Part shown: one piece after another, positions 50,601-62,642 of the stretch | How positions within the stretch are numbered: position 1 is the stretch's first letter | How the letters are laid out: each line of letters opens with the position of its first letter | From: Monosporascus cannonballus | Taxonomy: Eukaryota; Ascomycota; Sordariomycetes; Xylariales | Assembly: GCA_004154925.1 (NCBI GenBank) | Contig: QJNS01000174.1 | Coordinates: 415 to 64,414 of the forward strand | Reading direction: 5' to 3' | Length of the DNA: 64,000 bases | Made by a program: the position numbers and the translations under genes | Notes under the pieces: generated by a model | Seen by the model: only the letters and a program-made list of their open reading frames with translations | Told to the model about the DNA's origin: nothing | Database searches by the model: none

Positions 50601-53600
50601 TTAATTATTCGTATTAACTTTATAATATTTAAATACTTAAGTTACAACTTTCGAACTTAATCGTAAAATTATTAAGAAAATTTCGGTTATAATGCCGTTT
50701 AATTTGTTGCTAATTTTTTCATTAAAAACCGTAAAACGAATTAATTATAAATAATAATTTTAATATTAATTTCGTTTGCTAAGTTTTTCGGAATTTAAAT
50801 CTAATACGGTTATAATTTATATTTATTGTTATTTAATTATTAATTATATTATTATTATAATTTGTATTTGTACTATTATTTCTAAGTAATTAGTTCGGCA
50901 AATATATAACTTCTTATTTTTTCTCAAGAATTGTTTGTAATCGTATAACGAAATCTTTCCGTTTTTTTACGCAAATAGTAATTATTTAAATTTTCGTTAC
51001 TTAAAATCTATTTGGGAATTTTGTAACGCATAAAATTTGCGTTATTTTTATTAAACTTTTTGCCTTTTTATAATATTTTGAATTACGTTATATTTTTATA
51101 ATTGTTTTCCGTACGTTTGTTTTATGTATTATTCGTAAATTCGAATTTTTTAAATAACAAAAAATTATGTTTTTATATGCGATTTACTTTAATATATAAT
51201 CCGGGTATTTAAATAATTTATCTGCCGAATTAATAACGTCCGGTCGGTATTGGATTTTAAAATTAAATTACGTAAAACGGTAAATTTATTCGGTTAATCT
51301 ATTTTAAAGATACGCGTTAGCGCTTTTATTATGTTTTTAACGTTATAAAATTAATAAGTATTAAGAAATTCTTTTCCGGACCTTTAAAATATTACCGTTA
51401 ATGTTTTAAGTTTTTTATTATCGACAATAATTTTTATTATCTTTTAATTTATTGTTTGTCGAGTAGATTTAACTTATACAATTAATATACGATTAAGCGC
51501 TAATACTTTCCGTATTTTTATAAAAATAATTTTAATATTATTTTAATATTAGAAAATAGTTACCGATAAAAAGGTATTTTTTAAATTTTGAAACGCCCTT
51601 TTAAGTTTTTAAGGTTACCGAAATTGTATTACTTTTTATTATTTTGCGCCTTTTTAAAAAACTTAATAATAAGTTCGGCAATATATTAATAATAAACGAT
51701 AAAGTTTCAATAAAAATTTATAAATCTTAAAAATATTTAAATATTATAAATTAATTTTAATTTTAGTTATATTTCGATAATATCGGCCCGGTAATAGTTT
51801 ATTTTTCAGCCGTTAATATTGAGTATAAGTTTTAACAAATTTATTTTTTAAAGAAGAATTCGTATTTAAGCGTTTTTATAAATAATTAATATTATAATAA
51901 TTGTTTGTAAACTATTCGGAAATATTTCGTATATATTTTCCGCTATTCGAATAAATAATTATATTATTTAAATATGTTATATACATATAATTATTTAATC
52001 CAATGGATATTTTATGTATATAAACTTGAAACGTAATTAATACGTTAATAAAATTAAATAATATAATTATATACTTAAATTATCCGTACCGTATTCGGAA
52101 AATAACTTTTTATTAATTGTTTTCTTTTAATTTTAATAGGGTAATAAATATCTTTAAGATTAATTTTCGAAAATATTTTAATTAACTTTAAACGATGTAT
52201 TATTTTTAAAATTAAAAATTAAAAATATCGGTTTTTTATTGTTACCCGATTTAACTCCTTATAATCGATGTATAATCGGAAATTATTATCTTTTTTAAAT
52301 ATAAATAATATTAATATTTTTATATCCGTCTTCGAATAACGAATCTGGCGTACCTTTAAATATTTTCGGATATATTTTTCGAATATTCTTTTAAATTTCC
52401 GAAAAAAGGTAAATTAAACCGAACAAAGGCGTTTTGCTTAAGATTAAGTTTATTACATATTTTCCTCTTAATAATTAAAATATTTCTTTCGTTAATTTTG
52501 TACAATATGTTCGCCGAAAACTTTTTAAATATATAAAAAAAAATCGGTTATCGCTTATTTTTATTATTTTTTGAATTCCGGGATATTTAATTTTTCGACT
52601 AAATTTAACAGGTTAACGATATATATTCATTTACCGAAAAACGTTACATTTACGGTTTTTTATTGATCCACCTTTTATAATAATTCATATAATTATTAAT
52701 ATATAATTATATTTCATAAAATGTTTCATTTATTTATTCCGGATTTAGATAATAAAAAATCGCATATTTTCAGATTACGGCATATTATAAAATAAATTTA
52801 TTTAAATTTTCGTTTGTGTTTATTATTATTTATTATATTAATAACAATTCCCTAAGCTTTATAATATTTTATATACGTATTGTTAATGTCGATAAGGCCC
52901 GGAATATTTACGGAAATTAATTAAAAATTAAATTTTTTCGTTAATTCTTTGTTTATAATATTTGTCTGTATTCTGGTATCCATATTTATTTATATTATTA
53001 TATCCCCCGGATTTCTTTTATTAAATACATTTTTTTAAAAACGGTTTTATTCTGACCGTTTTATAATTATCAGATAAAATAAATTGGATATATATATTTA
53101 TTACGGGTTTTTTTAAATTTATATTTAAGAATTAATTTATTTAATATTATATATTATAACGTTTTATATAACTTTTGGAAAATAATTTTTATATGGCCGA
53201 AATAATAAGAATTTCGTAATTCTTTTAAATTTGTAATTTAGGTTTTTATAACCTGGTTTTTTATATTTATAATATTTAAATCAGCCTATATAAAAATTAA
53301 AAATATTAAGTTATACGTGTTTATTTTAAGGATCTGTTTTTCAAAAGTATTAAAACAAAAGCGTTTATTTTTATTAATATTTTCAACGAAAAATAATCGG
53401 TTTTCTTATATATTTTTTTAAATTTCTTAATAACGTTTTACTTTATTTATTGCGTTATTAATTTATTTTAACTTCACGTTTTTCGCAATAAACCATTTCG
53501 TAACCTTAATATTAATTTATAAAAATAATCAAAACTTAAAACTTTATTATTCCGATTATTTTCCGAATTAAAAATATCTATAAGCTTTATTTTATAAATT

Positions 53601-54429
53601 AAGAATTATTATTTAACGTAAAAGTTTAATAATAATTAATTAAAGTATTATTGCAATTCTGTAAATTGTTTTTTTATTTTTCATCGAAAAAGTTAAGATT
53701 TGCTTAATTTTTCCCGATCAAAATCTATAAATCTTTTATTTTTAATTTCTTTTCGTAATTAATGTAATTATGCATAATACGATATAATCGCTAAATATTC
53801 GTAATAAAAACGTTTATATAATTTATAACCTATTAAATATAAATAAAGGTATTTTGTCGTAATTTTCCGTCGTAAATTACCGTATTAAAATTTATTTAAA
53901 TTTTTTAATTAATATATAATCGAAAAGTTTCGAATAATTATAATACGATATTTGTTTATTGCCCTTAAGCTTTTATAATAATATCGTAATTAATTTATAA
54001 AGCTTTATTTCTTTTAACTTATATTATTATTTATTATACGGTTAATTATCGGAATAATTCCAAATATTATTTATTTTGTTTACGCACAATTTTTAAAATT
54101 TAATTATTATTAAAAAATTTAATTTTTTTGTTTTTAATTTTGGGATACGGTCGTTATATTATGCCCGTTTTCCAACTATTTAATTAATAATTATCGGAAC
54201 GTATCCTTATTATATGTATAAGGTAATTCGGGATCTTAAAAATTACAATCCTTTATCCGTAAAGGTTTTGTTATAAGCTTTTTCGCCTGTTCCCGTACCG
54301 TAATTAATCGTTCGTCAGTTAGGTTCCGATCGGCGGTTTTTTCGATTAATAACCTAAGTTCGTTTTACAATCGGCAAACTTTGTTTTTAATAATTATCGT
54401 ATTATTTTCCATAATAACGATAAAAATTT

Positions 54430-54634
54430 TATAAAATAATAAATAATTATAAACTAAATAAGATATTTCCGATTAGTCGGAAAGCGTATTTCAAAAAATA
54501 AATATATTAGGTTATTTTTTTCTGGCATTTCCTATTAGCTACCAGATAATGAATTTATATTAGTAAATGGGTCGGTGGCTGATCGGTGGCCGGTCGGTTC
54601 CTAGCCTCTTCCTTATAGGGGCTGTATTGTCATA
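54430..54634 (-). repeat. 5' LTR of A2
   Basis: 205 bp in reverse orientation. It keeps GGTCGGTGGCTGATCGG near its end and is more AT-rich at its start. Confidence 0.9.
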
Positions 54635-54639
54635 TTAAT

Positions 54640-57600
54640 CAATTTCATTTATTTATTAATTAGCCTTATAAATTTACCGATTAATCTTTTACATACGTTA
54701 AATTTTGATTTGTTTAAAGTTTAATTGTTAAATAGATGTTGATAATTTTTTAATAAACTGTAAAAATTAAACTTTAAAATAATATATTGGATTATTATTA
54801 AATATATTTAGATTTATCGGCGTCGGATTAATAATCTATTTCGGTTTTACGGTTTTTTTATATTATTAGTAATCAATAATAATCAATTATTATTTTATGT
54901 ATTTTTAATTTTATGTTATATATTTAACGTTTTAATAATTTATCATTTTTGTTTAACTTTTATTTTAAAACAATTTAATTACTTTATAATACGTTGTAAC
55001 TCTTAAAGTATTTAAAACGTTTTTGATATTAATTTTAGTTTTTATAAATATGTTATACTTCTTTTCGTATTTAAAGAAAGTTTATTGTGTATTTTATAAA
55101 TACTTTCTTAATTTTTAAATATTATATTTAATAAATTCTTGTTTTTTATTTAATGAAAATTCCAGTTTATTTCAATTATTATTATAATCGATGATATTTC
55201 TAATAATTCATTTAGATTATTTGTTTTAGACTTGAAGAAGTATTATATTATCGGCCCTGTTTTAGTTATATTTTGAGTTTATGGATATTATAAAAAATAT
55301 ATTATTTATATTTCAATATTTTATCAATAAAAACGTTCTATATATTTAAAACTTTACTTATTTAATGATTGTTATCAAAATACACGTTAATACTAATTTA
55401 AAGCTTTTTTTACATTCAAAGGTTTTCGTAAATCATTTTAAAATTTAACCTTTTTAAAAAAGGTTAGTAATAAATATTTTTAACTATAAATCTTTTTGAT
55501 TTATTACGGCTCTTTTCTAATATTTATATTTTAGTTAATTTTTACCGTACGTTTTATATTTTTTTTTTAGATTTTAAATTATGATACTTTTAATAGTTAT
55601 CTATTTATAAGTATATGATAATTATTTACAGTAATAAGTAACAAATAATTAATAAAAATATATTTATAATTGTTATAAATTAATTTAATTTTATATAATC
55701 ATCACATTTAATATATTTACTTTAGGTTATTGAATATAAATAATCGTTTTATCGTTGAATTTCTACGTTATACTTAGTTATATTTTTTTAAAGTAATAAA
55801 TAAAAAATAATCGATATTTATCTTTTCAAGTTAATAAAATATATTTTAAAAGTTATTAAAAATCAATTTATTCCAATTTTTATAAACTTCTAGTAAATTT
55901 TTAAATCTATGATATATTTTTTATATAATATAGTAATTAACTTCACAATAATTAAGGCTTTAATTAGATGTAAAATTATTATTATTGTTATAAAATAATT
56001 AATAATTATAAAAACAATCTTATATCTGTATTTATCGTTTTTAATATTAGAACAGAATTTCGTAATACAATTTACACTTAATTTTTAAAATACGTACCCA
56101 AGTCAAAATAAAACTTATAAGACTTTATAAAACTTGTATTTAAATTTATATATATTTTAATATTTTAAACTGTTTTCGCTATATTATTAAAAATTATTCG
56201 TTATACTTTCTTAATAAAATTTCGAAGCCGATTAAGTTAATAACTCTTCGCTTGTTTATGTATTTTGTTTAAATGTTATAATAATATTAATTAATAATTC
56301 ATTTAAGTAAAACGTATTATAATAAACAATAAATTTATTCCGATAAAATAAACGTTATTGATATTTGTATAATACGTTTTTTTATTTTAATATTCTTCGT
56401 AAATTAAATTTATAAATATTTAAATATGTAAAGTTTTAATTTATAATCCGGAAGTTTTATCATAAGATTATTAATGGACTTTCGGCATAAATATCGTTTT
56501 ATTTAAAATTAATATTTTCGTTATTCAATATAAAACATATTATTTTAATATAATAATTTTAATGTTTTCGCTTTTTAATTTTATGAACGAGTTGGTATTA
56601 AAGTAACCTTTTATCGTTATAATAAATATTAATTTGTTTTAAGTAACCTAAATAACAATCGTTATTTATATGTCTATTTATCGTACGTATTTTATATAAA
56701 AGATACTAGTATATAGATTTTTTCGTTTTTTAAAAAAGTAATTTATAATTATATAATATGAATTCCGTATTATTTTAATACGGATTTTAGTCTTTAAATT
56801 GTTTTTAGCTTATATTTATCCAAATACCTAATTATAAAAAGATTTTAAGGGCTGTTAATAAATTATTTTGTCCTGTTGTATTTTTCGCTTATATAAAATA
56901 TTATTACAGTTAAATAGTTTATTTTTTGCGTAATTTAATAATAAATCGAAATTGTATCGTAAATGACAGTATTACGCTACAGTAATTAATTAATATAAAT
57001 ATAAAATTAAAACGGCGATTTAATTCTTAATAAAGATTATATTCTTAAGTTAAAATATTTAATATATGTACCAAACGAAAGTCATCCAGAAACTTTATAT
57101 AAATACGATCATTATTTCTCCTAGCATTTAATAATTTACTAAAATTAAAAAATTGTATTTGATATTTTTTTATATATTATTGTTAATATTTTCAGTTTTT
57201 TACAATTATAAATAATTTTATTTCATTGTTTTAGATTTGGTTGTAATATTGAAAATTATTCGTACTTAAAATATAATTAAATCTTAGTTTTTCTTATAAT
57301 AGTATAATAAGATATTTTGTAATATTTTAATAAATATATTTATTTTTATAGGGATACGTTGAACATAGTTTTAATTTCGGAACACAATTATGTTATAAAT
57401 AACGGTTTTGAATTTTATTAATATTTCGATTATTTTATAAATTTATTAAACAATACTTGATAAGAATTTCCTTTTAAGAAATTAATAATAAAAGAAAAAA
57501 TTTATAAGTAATAAATTCAAAATCTCTAATACAAATTAATAAATTTTAAAAAAAGAAGGTATTTTGTGAAAAATTCACATTTCATTAATTTAATAAATAT

Positions 57601-60120
57601 TTTAATATTTTTTAAACGTTTGTAAAGTAATCGAAAATATCTTATATACTTCTTTTACATTATTCAAGAACACTACGACATTATTAAAATAGATAACGTA
57701 AATTAAACTTATTCAAATCATATACACTTTAAATATATATGTTTAAAAGCTATATAAAAATTAATAAATTCAAAATATATTACGGTATATTTAAATTCAT
57801 GACATTTCGTTCGAAATATAATTTTTATTTATTACTTTTGTTAATTAGAATTAGATATTATATATTTTTTAAATTTTGAATTGAAGAAATTTGAATACAT
57901 TTTCATTAATTATAATTTTAAAGATAAAGGATAAAAAATACTGGTTTTTTACGGTAACCTGATTTAATAATAGCTAATCGATATATAACTATAAATTACC
58001 ATTTTTTAAAAAAATATAACTAAAATCAAAAATGTAATTTTTAATTTTAACTTTCGGATTCGTTTAATTAGTAAATTTGTACGGATATACTCTTCGAACT
58101 TTTGCTATTAAAAATCCGAAATTAGGTAAATCGGTCTTATATATAATAATATAATTTATATTAAATTTTTAATATATTTAGTTTTCGAAAATATACGAAA
58201 TATTTTCGCCTTTTTCGAAATATATATTCCGGAACTCTTCTAAATGCTTTAATAATTATACGAATTTCGGAATAATTGTTTTTTCGTCGAATTGGAATAT
58301 ATTACGATTATTATTAAATTTACCAAAATTCACGACTTAGATCGATTTCTAGACAAATATTAAATTTGGCAATTTTTCGCCGGTAATTCTTTTAATATTC
58401 TGTAAGTTTATGTACATTTTACGGTATTTAAAATACATTTTATTTAATAGTTTTAATTAAAATAATAATAAATTCAATATTAAATAATTATAATCGATTC
58501 TAAAACTAATTTAATAGAAATGCAAAACTTTTGAATAATTATTTTTTATTTTAATTTTAATTTTAAAAGTTTTATAATATTTATTAAAGAAATTATAAAT
58601 CCTTATTCATATAAATCTATTAACGATAATGAAATCGCTATTAAACTCTTTTTGTAAAACATTTATTATATATGTTTTATTCCGTTTTCGCAATTAAATC
58701 TATTTATAAGGCAACGATACGCTAATTGGTGTTTTTTATAATAATCAATAAATTTTTTAATAATATTTTGACGTTAATTTTAAGGCGTTGTTTATCAAAA
58801 ATATATTCATCGTATATTTTTGTTCCGGTAATATATTTTTAATTTATTTAAATTATAGCAAATAATAATACTATATATAGCAGTAAGTTGCCGCTTAATT
58901 TCAGTATAACGTTTTTGGATTAAAAACAAAACTATTTTTATATTTTATTTTATGATTAAAATAAATATATTTCTGAAAATGTTTAATAAATTGTAACTTA
59001 GTTCTACTAAAGTATTTAACGGTGCTCTAAATAGAAAGGATATATTACGATTAATATTTATTCGATTAAAAAAACGTTTTATTTATAACATTTTTTGCTT
59101 TATTTAATCCGGATATTTTTAATGAATTTCCTTTTATTAAGTCTTTATCTTAATACACATTTAAATAAGTTCGTTTTTTAACTTAACATTTTAATCTTAA
59201 CGTTAAATGGCCTATTTCTAATTAACTTTCGTAATTACGTCAAACGGACGTTTAAAAGAATATTTTTCTATTTCAATATTTTAATTTATAAAATTACTTT
59301 TAACTTGTAATGAAAGTGATATATTGCTTTAAAATAATCTTCTAAGTTAAAAGTTACGGTTTTAATTTTAAATACATAGATTTTACAAATTACTAAAAAT
59401 CTATTAATAATTTGTTGTTTTATTTGAGTTTTTGAAAAATGTTACAGAATATATAATTTATATATTTCGAAATCAAATAACTTTTCAGGTATTTTTATAT
59501 ATTATTATAATTTATTGGTGATTCTAATTATAAATCTTTTCCATTTTTAAAACTTAATAAATGTATATTTTATTTACTAACCCAAGTTTTTTAATTATAG
59601 TAAATTTTATAATAAATATATTTTATTATTTGTTTCGTTTTGACATCCAAAATTGTTCGTTGAATAGTTGCCTGGAATATTGTAATAATTTGGAATAATT
59701 TTATTCAATTTCTTAGTTATATTAATTCGTAATAAAGTTCATTAAACGGTTAAGTTTTTCTTAATTACGTTTCGTTAATCTTGCAAAGATCTTTCTTTTT
59801 TTTCGAATAAAATATGTTTTTATTACACCTCGTAATATATAAATAAAAATTTATGGTTAAAAATATATTAGGTATTTAGTTAATAATTTAATTTTTGTGC
59901 TTTTACAATAAATATATAATTATAATTAATCGTATTCTTTTCGGCCGTTTTGTTAAATAACGTTTTTTCGTCGTTAGTTTTGCAATTTTTCGAAGACATT
60001 TCGAACGTACGATATTTCGTTTTTTTCGTCGTTTTGCATAAAGTCGGTTATTATATATTAGGTTCGAAAATATATTAATTTATATTAATTCATTATTGTA
60101 TCTTTTGAAAAAAGAATTTA
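54640..60120 (-). other. 5' internal part of element C: Gag, reverse transcriptase, RNase H, part of integrase
   Basis: This runs from the A2 insertion to the C 5' LTR. Only the RT palm (57,600-57,900, minus strand) is clear. Gag is expected near 59-60 kb but was not resolved. No ORF above about 60 codons survives. Confidence 0.6.
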
Positions 60121-60319
60121 TGAAATAAATATATAAAAACAACGTAATAACAAAATCATTGTAAATTATTTTAAAAAAGATAAATGTAGTAATATCATTT
60201 TATTTAAGTTGTATGCATATTTGTTCGGATATGGGATTTTGTAATTATTCTAAGCAGGTACGTCGGCAAATAGTTGCCGACATTTAGCCGTACCTTCCGT
60301 ATTTTCTTATTTTCTTACA
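60121..60319 (-). repeat. 5' LTR of element C
   Basis: 199 bp on the far side of C, better preserved than 45848-46045 (GCAGGTACGTCGGC and CCGTACCTTCCG are readable). On the plus strand it ends TTTTCTTACA and is followed by TSD AATAA. Confidence 0.82.
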
Positions 60320-60504
60320 AATAATCGAATAACGAAATAATCAAAGTAAATTATATTCTATATCTTTTCTATCGTATAAATTAAAAAGAGACGAATTAAA
60401 TTACATTGTTTTAAATAAAGAATTTATGGCTATTGTTATGGTTTTTCGAGAATTTCAATATTTTCTTAAGAGAATTCATTATTAAGTTAAGATTTATACG
60501 GATT
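60320..60504 (+). mobile_element. Element B2, middle part: RNase H
   Basis: Resumes B2 after element C: SKLYSISFLSYKLKRDELNY, then KEFMAIVMVFREFQYFLK and VKIYTD, the RNase H landmarks of Gypsy elements, nearly stop-free. It is cut at 60504 by the miniature LTR element and resumes at 62016. Confidence 0.85.
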
Positions 60505-60669
60505 TGTAAGGGGCTGCATACGCAGTAACTAAGGATATGGGCCATAACAGGTCTATTGAGAAATCTAAAGAACAGCTAAGAAGATGCGTGGGAGTAACTA
60601 GCTATATATACGGGAGCCACGGGATTAGCGTTACGCTAATCCCTCCACTAGGGTCCTTGGCCCGTAACA
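60505..60669 (-). repeat. 3' LTR of the miniature element (165 bp)
   Basis: On the plus strand it starts TGTAAGGGGCTGC and ends GGCCCGTAACA. It contains a perfect inverted repeat at 60621-60643 and is nearly free of RIP damage. Confidence 0.9.
60621..60643. repeat. Perfect 11-bp inverted repeat with 1-nt spacer inside the miniature-element LTR
   Basis: Arms GGGATTAGCGT and ACGCTAATCCC are separated by T. The copy in the other LTR (61967-61989) keeps both arms with RIP-type changes at the ends. It could fold as a hairpin in the LTR transcript or serve as a dyad binding site. Confidence 0.9.
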
Positions 60670-61850
60670 TAACCCCCCTTTTTAAATCCAATTCTCGCTT
60701 TTTCCCGTTATGCGGCAAACGTTTATTCGTAATACCTTTTTAAGGGCCTTATTCCAAGGCGGCGATATTCGCAAATCTTAATCCAAGAGGTTTTCCGACG
60801 GTTACGGAAAACTTATACCGTATACTTTACGCCCGTACATTTTTGGCGTATTGCGCGTTACTAGTTTTATATTTTCGTATTATTTTCCCTAAGGTTTTTT
60901 TTATTAATTCCTTTAATATTTCGTAAACGTTAAATTTATTTAATTTTTCCCAAACTTTATCGAATATTTCCGCGGTTATTTTTTATTATTTAAATAACGA
61001 TAAAACTTTTAAGGCCTTATTAACGCTAATATAACAAACTGCCATTTCCTTTTTTTTTTTGAAATAATTTCTCCAAAAATATTCAATTTCGCCATATCCT
61101 AAATAACGTCCTTCCGTTCGCCAGCGGCATTTGCATTAATAATTAACGGTTAACGTACCGATTTCCATATTCTTTATAATATCGCTTTCCGATTAAAAAG
61201 TTATTACGCGCAAATATGCCGGAATGGGAACTGTTAAAAACGATATTTCCGAACGGGAAAAAATTATGCGAATTTTTTTTAAATATTAAGTTATTTTTCG
61301 TAATCTAATTATTTTTTCGTTTTGGCGTTAAGGTTTGAAATTAATAGGAAAATTTTGGCTTTATTTAATTATTTGTTTTTTTCGGCTTAATAAAAAATAT
61401 TTTCGAATATAAAAATATATTTAGATATCGTTTAAGTATTATATTAACGTAATTTAGTTAAATATTAATTAACTTTTTATTCTTTATTAGATTTTTTTAA
61501 GGTAACGGCGATATAATTTAAAAAAATTTAATGGTTTAATTTTTTTAAGGCTTTTTATATGTACGGCAAAAACGTCGATTTTTGAAATTAACGCCTAAAA
61601 GCTCCTTAAATATAAAAAAGTTACGTACGATTATTGCCGATCGCTTTTCCGTTAACGAATAACTTTCTATTTATCTCGAGCCTTTAGGCGTTATGGTTTT
61701 TATTGCCTTATAATTTGCGAACGGTTCGTAAAACCTGACGGCGCGGTTTTTCGGTATCCATAGCGAATAAACTACGTACGAATAACGGGTACATAACGTT
61801 GGCGTATTTTTTACGGCGACGGACCGTTCGCAAAAAAATATTTCTTAATA

Positions 61851-62015
61851 TATAAGGAGCTGTATACGTAATAACTAAGGATATGGGCCATAATAGGTTT
61901 ATTAAGAAATCTAGGGAATAGCTAAAAAAATGCGTAGGAGCAGCTAGCTCTATATACGGGAGCCACGAGATTAGCGTTACGCTAATCCTTTTACTAGGGC
62001 CCTTAGCCCGTAACA
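61851..62015 (-). repeat. 5' LTR of the miniature element (165 bp)
   Basis: Same length as and colinear with 60505-60669. Its differences are transitions, with this copy the more AT-rich. Confidence 0.9.
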
Positions 62016-62436
62016 AGATTATTAAAATTTTACCCGTCTTATTATAATCAAAAAACTTACGAAACGATAATTACGATACGTAAAAAGAATAACAAATTTT
62101 AATTTCGTTATTATTTTTTAAAAAAATTTAAAAAATAACGAAATTAATATTTCAAATAATTAAATTTCGAACAAAAATAATTAAAATTAGTTATATAATT
62201 TTCGATATTATTTTAAAAAGATATTTGCGTTTATATTAAATTTCAATTTTACGTACAATACGATATAATATATAGCAAAACATCAGGAAATATGACAACA
62301 ATTTAGCAAGAAATAAGAAAACAAATAAATTATAAATTTTACAAACTTGTTGCATAAATTTAATACGTAATACAGATAAATATAAATTATATTGATATTT
62401 AAGGATTTACAGAATTTTGAAACGATTTTAATATAT
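62016..62436 (+). mobile_element. Element B2, right part: RNase H end and beyond
   Basis: Continues B2 after the miniature element. It aligns to B1 from about 38,760 to 39,190 with mostly transitions, then is cut at 62436 by A3. The rest of B2 would lie beyond the window. Confidence 0.75.
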
Positions 62437-62642
62437 TATGAGAATATAGCCCCTCTAAGGATAAGGCTGGTAGCCGACCAGCTACCGATTAACTACCGAC
62501 CTATTTACTAATATAAATCCACCATCTGGCAGCTAATTGGAAACGCCAAATAGAAATAACTTAATATATTTATTTCTTTCAATCTGCTTTACGAATGGTC
62601 GGAAATTACCTTATTCAGCTTATAGCTATCTATTATCTTAAA
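62437..62642 (+). repeat. 5' LTR of A3
   Basis: 206 bp with GGTAGCCGACCAGC and CCATCTGGCAGC intact. The first four bases read TATG where other copies have TGTA. Confidence 0.85.

Larger units (their letters stand above)
47448..54634 (-). mobile_element. LTR retrotransposon A, copy A2, inverted and complete (7,187 bp)
   Basis: LTRs lie at 47448-47653 (3') and 54430-54634 (5'), with a perfect TSD TTAAT at 47443-47447 and 54635-54639, inside element C. The minus strand matches A1 throughout: the RT box region is at about 51,950-52,000 and Gag lies near 53-54 kb. Counterparts of the post-integrase segment lie near 48,380-48,520. Without stops removed nothing translates for more than a few dozen codons. 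Confidence 0.9.
45848..60319 (-). mobile_element. Gypsy retrotransposon C in inverted orientation, interrupted by A2
   Basis: LTRs of about 198 bp lie at 45848-46045 and 60121-60319, beginning TG and ending CA (TA where mutated). The TSD is AGTAA (45843-45847) and AATAA (60320-60324). Removing C plus one TSD copy restores a B2 sequence that aligns without a gap to B1. Coding is on the minus strand: at about 57,600-57,900 the RT reads HEFKYTV-like, then V-Y-x-N-N-V-V-V-F in place of the YLDD box, then CEFF. Excluding A2 it is about 7.3 kb. All frames carry many stops. Confidence 0.85.
60505..62015 (-). mobile_element. Miniature non-autonomous LTR retrotransposon (TRIM-like, 1,511 bp)
   Basis: Two 165-bp LTRs flank 1,181 bp. 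The flanking duplication reads GGATT (60500-60504) and AGATT (62016-62020), consistent with one RIP change, and lies within B2 RNase H. Joining the flanks restores alignment to B1. A purine tract (AAAAAGGGGGGTTA on the minus strand, at about 60670-60684) abuts the LTR at 60669, which places the 5' LTR on the right. The interior has no RT, integrase or protease. A minus-strand frame (about 61,140 to 60,830) beginning around MAVCYISVNKALKVL shows protein-like runs between stops and could be a Gag remnant. Minus-strand frame 61708-62016 begins in the LTR and is unrecognised. Confidence 0.85.

Noticed and set aside
61708..62016. 102-codon minus-strand frame as an independent gene
   Set aside because: It starts inside the 5' LTR of the miniature element and runs into its interior, so it belongs to that element. 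No domain was recognised.
23818..62642. CRISPR-like or satellite interpretation of the recurring 206-bp sequence
   Set aside because: The copies occur as direct pairs at element ends with TG/CA termini and TSDs, so they are LTRs and not an array.
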